Assembly (NCBI GenBank): GCA_945903675.1 | Contig: CAMDOP010000218.1 | Span: 1 to 5,628 of the forward strand | Source: Crenothrix polyspora | GTDB taxonomy: Bacteria > Pseudomonadota > Gammaproteobacteria > Methylococcales > Methylomonadaceae | DNA length: 5,628 bases | Direction of reading: 5' to 3' | Part shown: in pieces, positions 1-3,690 of the stretch | How positions within the stretch are numbered: position 1 is the first letter of the stretch | Layout of the letters: each line of letters begins with the position of its first letter | Position numbers and translations under genes: made by a program | Notes under the pieces: model-generated | The model's input: only the letters and a program-made list of their open reading frames with translations | The model's database searches: none | What the model was told of the DNA's origin: nothing

Positions 1-497
1 TCGCCTGGAAATTCATACATATCCAGCAATTCACGAAGTTCCATTTCAACCAGTTCGATAAGCTCTTCATCATCAACCATATCGGCTTTGTTTAAGAACA
101 CAACGATATAAGGCACACCTACTTGTCTTGATAACAAGATATGCTCTCTGGTTTGAGGCATTGGGCCATCTGCTGCTGAACAGACTAAAATCGCGCCATC
201 CATTTGCGCAGCACCTGTAATCATATTTTTTACATAATCAGCATGGCCTGGGCAATCAACGTGTGCGTAATGACGTACGGCAGATTCGTATTCAACATGA
301 GAAGTCGCAATGGTAATACCACGTGCGCGTTCTTCAGGTGCGTTATCAATCTGATCGAAGGCTTTTACTGCGCCACCGTGTAATTTTGCCATTACTGTGG
401 TTAATGCAGCTGTAAGAGTTGTCTTGCCGTGATCGACGTGACCGATGGTCCCTACGTTTACATGCGGCTTACTACGTGAAAATTTTTCTTTGGCCAT
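1..497 (-). CDS. tuf: Elongation factor Tu, N-terminal part (cut by window edge)
   Basis: EF-Tu is the cytoplasmic GTPase that delivers aminoacyl-tRNA to the ribosomal A site. Translation from the ATG at 497 gives 165 residues plus two bases before the window ends; the family is usually about 394-397 residues, so this is most of the G domain. It starts MAKEKFSRSKPHVNVGTIGH. Visible motifs: P-loop GHVDHGKT (19-26), switch I with RGITI (59-63), DCPGH (81-85) and NKAD (136-139), all intact. The start is supported by the conserved MAKEKF opening and by AAGG at 510-507, nine bases upstream. It lies 26 bases after fusA and probably shares its transcript. GC is higher than in fusA (215 of 480 bases, about 45%) and CGT/CGC arginine codons dominate its first half, perhaps from strong codon selection or from conversion with a second tuf copy, which is common in Gammaproteobacteria but cannot be seen here. 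Confidence 0.98.
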   Translation of the reverse strand, partial: MAKEKFSRSKPHVNVGTIGHVDHGKTTLTAALTTVMAKLHGGAVKAFDQIDNAPEERARGITIATSHVEYESAVRHYAHVDCPGHADYVKNMITGAAQMDGAILVCSAADGPMPQTREHILLSRQVGVPYIVVFLNKADMVDDEELIELVEMELRELLDMYEFPG

Positions 498-506
498 GAT
501 TCAATA

Positions 507-510
507 CCTT
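507..510 (-). promoter_or_regulatory. Ribosome binding site of tuf
   Basis: AAGG lies in the 26-base fusA-tuf gap, with nine bases between it and the ATG at 497. It is the only Shine-Dalgarno-like core in the gap. I saw no convincing tuf-specific promoter in the gap or in the last 60 bases of fusA. Confidence 0.6.
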
Positions 511-523
511 GTGTTATTCAATT

Positions 524-2617
524 TTATGAAGATTTTTTTATAATAGCACCGGCTACATGAGCAGGCGTTTCATTGTATTTTTCAAACTGCATACTATATG
601 TTGCACGCCCCTGAGTAGCTGATCGTAAATCAGTAGCATAACCAAACATCTCTGACAACGGAACTTCGCAACTAACTGTTTTACCAGACATCGAGTCTTC
701 CATTCCTTGGATAATGCCTCTACGCCTATTAATATCACCAACCACAACACCCATAAAATCCTCGGGCGTTGCAACCTCAACTTTCATTATAGGCTCCAAT
801 AAAATTGGGCTTGCTTTTCTTACACCCTCCCTAAAACAAATTGAACCCGCAATTTGAAAGGCCACATCACTAGAATCGACATCATGAAAAGATCCATCGA
901 AAACCGACACTTTAACATCTACTACTGGATAGCCGGCTAGGATACCACTTTTTAATTGCTCTTGTATTCCTTTATCAACTGCCGGGATGTATTCTTTTGG
1001 AATTACACCACCAACCACTTCGTCCACAAAGGAATAACCAGCCCCCTGTGGCTGAGGTTCTATTCTCAAACATACATGAGCATATTGGCCTCGACCACTA
1101 GCCTGCCTTACAAATTTTGTTTCATGCTCAATTTTGTCAAGAATGGATTCTCTATAAGCAACCTGTGGAGCTCCAACACGAGCATCAACACTAAATTCCC
1201 GCTTCATCCTATCAATTATTATTTCAAGATGCAGCTCACCCATACCTGAAATTATAACTTGCCCAGACTCCACATCAACACTTACCCGAAATGAAGGATC
1301 TTCCTGTGCTAATTTTGCAAGGGCAACACCCATTTTATCTTGATCTGCTTTAGTTTTTGGCTCAACTGCTACAGAAATAACTGGCTCAGGGAAGATCATT
1401 TTTTCAAGAACAACCGGCAAATCAAGCGAACATAAAGTATCACCTGTAGTAATATCTTTTAGTCCAATTACAGCAGCTATATCACCAGCATATACATGTT
1501 TAACATCTTCACGACTATTAGCATGCATTTGTACGATTCTACCAATACGTTCTTTTTTCTTTTTAACTGAGTTATAAATTGAATCTCCAACTGAGAGACT
1601 TCCAGAATAAACTCTAAAGAATGCCAAAGTACCAACAAATGGATCTGCTGCAATTTTAAATATCAAAGCTGAAAATGACTCATCATCAGAACATAGTCGC
1701 TTAGCTAAGGCTTGATCATTTTCATTTATACCTGAAATCGAACCAATATCTAATGGCGAAGGCAAATATTCAATTACCGCATCAAGAAGAGCCTGAACAC
1801 CCTTGTTTTTAAAGGCAGAACCACAAAAAGCAGGAACAACTTTATTTGCTAATGTTTGAATACGCACTCCATTTACAATATCTTCATCCGTAAGACTTCC
1901 GGTTAAAAGATATTTATCCATCAATTCATCGTTGGCTTCTGCAGCAGCCTCAATTATTTGCTCTCTATATTTTAAACAAGAGTCATAAAGATCTGATGGA
2001 ATTTCCTTTTCTTCAAACGTTAGCCCTAAACTAACCTCATCCCAATAAATAGCCTTCATTTTAATAAGATCTATTAGGCCTAAAAAGCCATCTTCAGCGC
2101 CGATCGGTAATTGCATAGGCAGTGGAAAACAATCTAATCTCAATCCAATTAAATCAATTACCTTATAAAAATCAGCACCTATACGATCCATCTTATTAAT
2201 AAAGATTAATCTTGGAACTTTATACTTATTTGCTTGCCGCCATACAGTTTCTGATTGCGGCTCAACTCCACCTACAGCACAAAAGACAGCACAAGCTCCA
2301 TCAAGAATCCTTAATGAACGCTCAACTTCAATTGTAAAATCTACATGCCCAGGCGTATCAATAATATTTATTCTATGTTCTTGGAATTGAGCTTTCATTC
2401 CAGACCAAAAGCAAGTAGTAGCTGCAGAAGTTATTGTTATTCCACGCTCCTGCTCTTGCTCCATCCAATCCATAGTTGCAGAACCATCATGCACTTCTCC
2501 AATCCTATGAGATACACCTGTATAATATAAGATTCGTTCAGTTGTAGTCGTCTTTCCTGCATCAATGTGCGCCATGATACCGATATTTCGGTATCTTTCT
2601 ATTGAAGTTTTACGCAC
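524..2617 (-). CDS. fusA: Elongation factor G (translocation GTPase)
   Basis: EF-G is the cytoplasmic GTPase that drives tRNA-mRNA translocation and, with ribosome recycling factor, splits the ribosome after termination. The product is 697 residues, normal for bacterial EF-G. G-domain motifs are intact: AHIDAGKT (16-23), RGITI (58-62), DTPGH (87-91), NKMD (141-144) and GSAFK (266-270). Domain II, the FRV.SGQVIISGMGELHLE region of domain III, domain IV and the C-terminal domain with the RSATQGRA motif follow. The domain IV tip loop keeps DGSFHDVDSS (574-583, His578). The start codon is GTG: an in-frame TAG lies at 2626-2624, the next ATG would remove half of the P-loop, and MRKTSIERYRNIG matches the usual EF-G opening. 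Oddities are Ser507 and Ala513 where most EF-Gs have Gly (RQ.GGRGQYGHV) and Val624 where MGDV is usual. Gaps are 30 bases to rpsG and 26 to tuf. Six sampled rows are about 36% GC. Overall it most resembles Legionellales EF-G from memory. Confidence 0.98.
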   Translation of the reverse strand: MRKTSIERYRNIGIMAHIDAGKTTTTERILYYTGVSHRIGEVHDGSATMDWMEQEQERGITITSAATTCFWSGMKAQFQEHRINIIDTPGHVDFTIEVERSLRILDGACAVFCAVGGVEPQSETVWRQANKYKVPRLIFINKMDRIGADFYKVIDLIGLRLDCFPLPMQLPIGAEDGFLGLIDLIKMKAIYWDEVSLGLTFEEKEIPSDLYDSCLKYREQIIEAAAEANDELMDKYLLTGSLTDEDIVNGVRIQTLANKVVPAFCGSAFKNKGVQALLDAVIEYLPSPLDIGSISGINENDQALAKRLCSDDESFSALIFKIAADPFVGTLAFFRVYSGSLSVGDSIYNSVKKKKERIGRIVQMHANSREDVKHVYAGDIAAVIGLKDITTGDTLCSLDLPVVLEKMIFPEPVISVAVEPKTKADQDKMGVALAKLAQEDPSFRVSVDVESGQVIISGMGELHLEIIIDRMKREFSVDARVGAPQVAYRESILDKIEHETKFVRQASGRGQYAHVCLRIEPQPQGAGYSFVDEVVGGVIPKEYIPAVDKGIQEQLKSGILAGYPVVDVKVSVFDGSFHDVDSSDVAFQIAGSICFREGVRKASPILLEPIMKVEVATPEDFMGVVVGDINRRRGIIQGMEDSMSGKTVSCEVPLSEMFGYATDLRSATQGRATYSMQFEKYNETPAHVAGAIIKKSS

Positions 2618-2626
2618 TATTGCCTA
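2618..2626 (-). promoter_or_regulatory. Ribosome binding site of fusA, overlapping an in-frame TAG
   Basis: TAGG (2626-2623) is followed by CAATA and then GTG (2617-2615). The AGG core at five-base spacing is the best Shine-Dalgarno candidate and supports the GTG start. The same TAG is in frame with fusA and closes the short ATG TTT GTT AGT TAG mini-ORF (2638-2624), so no longer N-terminus is possible without stop-codon readthrough. Confidence 0.5.
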
Positions 2627-2647
2627 ACTAACAAACATGATATAAAT

Positions 2648-3118
2648 TTACCAACGATAATGAGAAAAAGCTTTATTTGCTTCAGCCATTCTATGAGTAT
2701 CTTCACGCTTTTTAGCAGCTGACCCTCTACTTTCAAATGCATCCATAAGCTCACCAGCTAACTTGGAAGACATATTTCTTTCGTTTCTTTTACGTGAAGC
2801 GTCGATTAACCAACGCATAGCTAATGCCATGCGTCTTGAAGGCCTTACTTCAACAGGTACTTGATACGTTGCACCACCAACACGCCTAGACTTAACTTCA
2901 ACTCTAGGCTGAACGTTTTCCAAAGCTTTAGATAAAACCTCAAGAGGTTCTGCATGACCTTTATCTTCAATTACTTGCAAGGCACCATATACGATCCCCT
3001 CAGCAATTGATTTTTTGCCACTTTCCATAATCATATTCATAAATTTGGTTAGCATTATGCTGCCAAATCTTGGATCAGGAATAATTTCTCTTTTTGTAGC
3101 AACTCTTCTTCTAGACAT
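2648..3118 (-). CDS. rpsG: 30S ribosomal protein S7
   Basis: S7 is a primary 16S rRNA binding protein that starts assembly of the 30S head and lines the E site. The product is 156 residues, the common bacterial length. It has the basic N-terminus MSRRRVATKREIIPDPRFGS, the block ESGKKSIAEGIVYGAL (about 32-47), the highly conserved VEVKSRRVGGATYQVPVEVR (73-92, rRNA contact), the LAGELMDAFE segment (120-129) and the short C-terminus KAFSHYRW. The ATG at 3118 has GGTGAG ending two bases upstream. Start and stop are TAA-flanked neighbours: 17 bases after rpsL and 30 before fusA. In E. coli S7 represses its own operon by binding the roughly 100-base rpsL-rpsG spacer; the spacer here is too short for that structure. 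AGA codons are frequent, in line with an AT-rich genome. Confidence 0.98.
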   Translation of the reverse strand: MSRRRVATKREIIPDPRFGSIMLTKFMNMIMESGKKSIAEGIVYGALQVIEDKGHAEPLEVLSKALENVQPRVEVKSRRVGGATYQVPVEVRPSRRMALAMRWLIDASRKRNERNMSSKLAGELMDAFESRGSAAKKREDTHRMAEANKAFSHYRW

Positions 3119-3120
3119 TT

Positions 3121-3126
3121 CTCACC
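3121..3126 (-). promoter_or_regulatory. Ribosome binding site of rpsG
   Basis: GGTGAG lies two bases from the ATG at 3118, inside the 17-base gap after the rpsL stop. GGTG pairs with the 5' part of the anti-Shine-Dalgarno (CACC), so the effective spacing is less tight than it looks. The closeness to the rpsL stop suggests translational coupling. Confidence 0.55.
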
Positions 3127-3135
3127 AACTCAGCA

Positions 3136-3510
3136 TTAACTTTTAGGTCGTTTCGTTCCATACTTGGAGCGACCGCACTTACGATTACTTACACCCGAAG
3201 CATCTAAACTACCACGAACAACGTGATACCTAACACCCGGCAAATCCTTTACACGACCGCCTCTTATTAGAACCACGGAATGCTCTTGAAGATTATGGCC
3301 TTCACCGCCTATATAACTACTAACTTCAGCGCCATTTGTCAAACGTACTCTTGCAACTTTACGAAGAGCTGAGTTTGGTTTCTTTGGTGTAGTTGTATAA
3401 ACCCTAGTGCAAACACCTCTACGTTGAGGACAAGCCTCCAACGCAGGAACATTGCTTTTCTCTACTTTTTTAGCACGAGGCTTACGAACTAATTGGTTGA
3501 TCGTGGCCAT
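3136..3510 (-). CDS. rpsL: 30S ribosomal protein S12
   Basis: S12 sits at the decoding centre of the small subunit and helps control accuracy. The product is 124 residues, the standard length, and almost every block of the family is present: MATINQLVRKPRAK, ALEACPQRRGVCTRVYTTTP, KKPNSALRKVARVRLTNG, SYIGGEGHNLQEHSVVLIRG and GRVKDLPGVRYHVVRG. Lys43 and Lys88 (counting Met), the usual sites of streptomycin-resistance changes, are wild type, so S12 itself predicts streptomycin sensitivity. Asp89, the residue methylthiolated by RimO in E. coli, is present. The ATG at 3510 is preceded by GGAG at 3525-3522 (11 bases away). It is the first gene after the promoter at 3662-3634, which makes it the head of the str operon rpsL-rpsG-fusA-tuf, and it follows rpoC by 180 bases. 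Confidence 0.99.
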   Translation of the reverse strand: MATINQLVRKPRAKKVEKSNVPALEACPQRRGVCTRVYTTTPKKPNSALRKVARVRLTNGAEVSSYIGGEGHNLQEHSVVLIRGGRVKDLPGVRYHVVRGSLDASGVSNRKCGRSKYGTKRPKS

Positions 3511-3521
3511 ACCTTTGTTTA

Positions 3522-3525
3522 CTCC
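3522..3525 (-). promoter_or_regulatory. Ribosome binding site of rpsL
   Basis: GGAG lies 11 bases before the ATG at 3510, a rather long spacing. A second purine run, AAAGG at 3516-3512, is only one base from the ATG and is too close to act as a normal Shine-Dalgarno. Confidence 0.5.
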
Positions 3526-3573
3526 AATATTCTATTTAACTTGCATTTATTATTAACTCAGGAACTCTTAAAG

Positions 3574-3586
3574 AAGTCACTGACTT
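3574..3586. repeat. 13-base palindrome in the rpsL leader
   Basis: AAGTCA and TGACTT are perfect inverted 6-base arms around one central base. It lies about 40 bases downstream of the predicted rpsL start of transcription and 64 bases before the rpsL ATG. The symmetry suits a dimeric protein operator better than an RNA hairpin, as a one-base loop cannot close. No function is known and chance is possible in a leader of this size. Confidence 0.4.
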
Positions 3587-3633
3587 AAATTATTATAAGC
3601 AGTATTTAGTGCAATGACTCATGTCAGCAGAGT

Positions 3634-3662
3634 ATGATACTTAGTATCCACTTCAAGGTCAA
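3634..3662 (-). promoter_or_regulatory. Predicted sigma70-type promoter of the str operon (rpsL)
   Basis: TTGACC (3662-3657) is followed by exactly 17 bases and TATCAT (3639-3634). This matches the housekeeping consensus TTGACA-N17-TATAAT at 9 of 12 positions with ideal spacing. Transcription should start near 3628-3625, giving an rpsL leader of about 115 bases. It begins 28 bases after the rpoC stop, so rpsL-rpsG-fusA-tuf can be transcribed independently of rpoBC. The arms GATAC and GTATC, separated by TAA (3648-3636), overlap the spacer and the -10 element and could be an operator. A perfect TATAAT further down (3597-3592) has no good -35 partner. Confidence 0.65.
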
Positions 3663-3663
3663 G

Positions 3664-3688
3664 TTGAATTTATTTAATTATTATTCAA
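3664..3688 (-). repeat. AT-rich inverted repeat just after rpoC
   Basis: On the minus strand TTGAAT (3688-3683) and ATTCAA (3669-3664) are perfect inverted 6-base arms with a 13-base AT-rich loop, starting two bases after the rpoC stop. The stem is weak and no T-run follows, so it does not qualify as an intrinsic terminator; rpoBC transcription may run into rpsL. It may instead help as an AT-rich element upstream of the -35 box (UP-element-like), as it ends directly before TTGACC. Confidence 0.35.
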
Positions 3689-3690
3689 AT

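Noticed and set aside
535..558. Possible tuf promoter (TATTAT/TATAAA) at the end of fusA
   Set aside because: AT-rich -10-like strings exist, but the hexamer 17 bases upstream is ACGCCT, nothing like a -35 element.
553..780. Open frame of 75 codons on the minus strand within fusA in another frame
   Set aside because: Overlaps the conserved C-terminal domain of EF-G out of frame; no independent support.
956..1249. Open frame of 97 codons on the plus strand inside fusA
   Set aside because: It lies fully antisense to a clearly conserved part of EF-G, has no recognisable domain, and is explained as a shadow of the real frame.
1549..1566. A-rich run in fusA (codons for KKKK before ERIGR) as a programmed frameshift or slippage site
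   Set aside because: The run is interrupted by G, the heptamer phase is not X-XXY-YYZ with X = A, and the downstream frame is required for EF-G function.
2345..2530. Open frame of 61 codons on the plus strand inside fusA
   Set aside because: Antisense to the EF-G G domain; a low-complexity leucine/serine-rich translation typical of a reverse-strand shadow.
3593..3622. Nine-codon leader ORF (MSHCTKYCL) upstream of rpsL
   Set aside because: The ATG would be only about 3-6 bases from the predicted start of transcription and has no Shine-Dalgarno; short ORFs like this are expected by chance. The two cysteine codons are not enough to propose attenuation, and no terminator hairpin follows.
3664..3688. 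Possible rho-independent terminator after rpoC
   Set aside because: The stem is a 6-base AT-rich pair with a 13-base loop and no T-run follows, so it fails the usual criteria.
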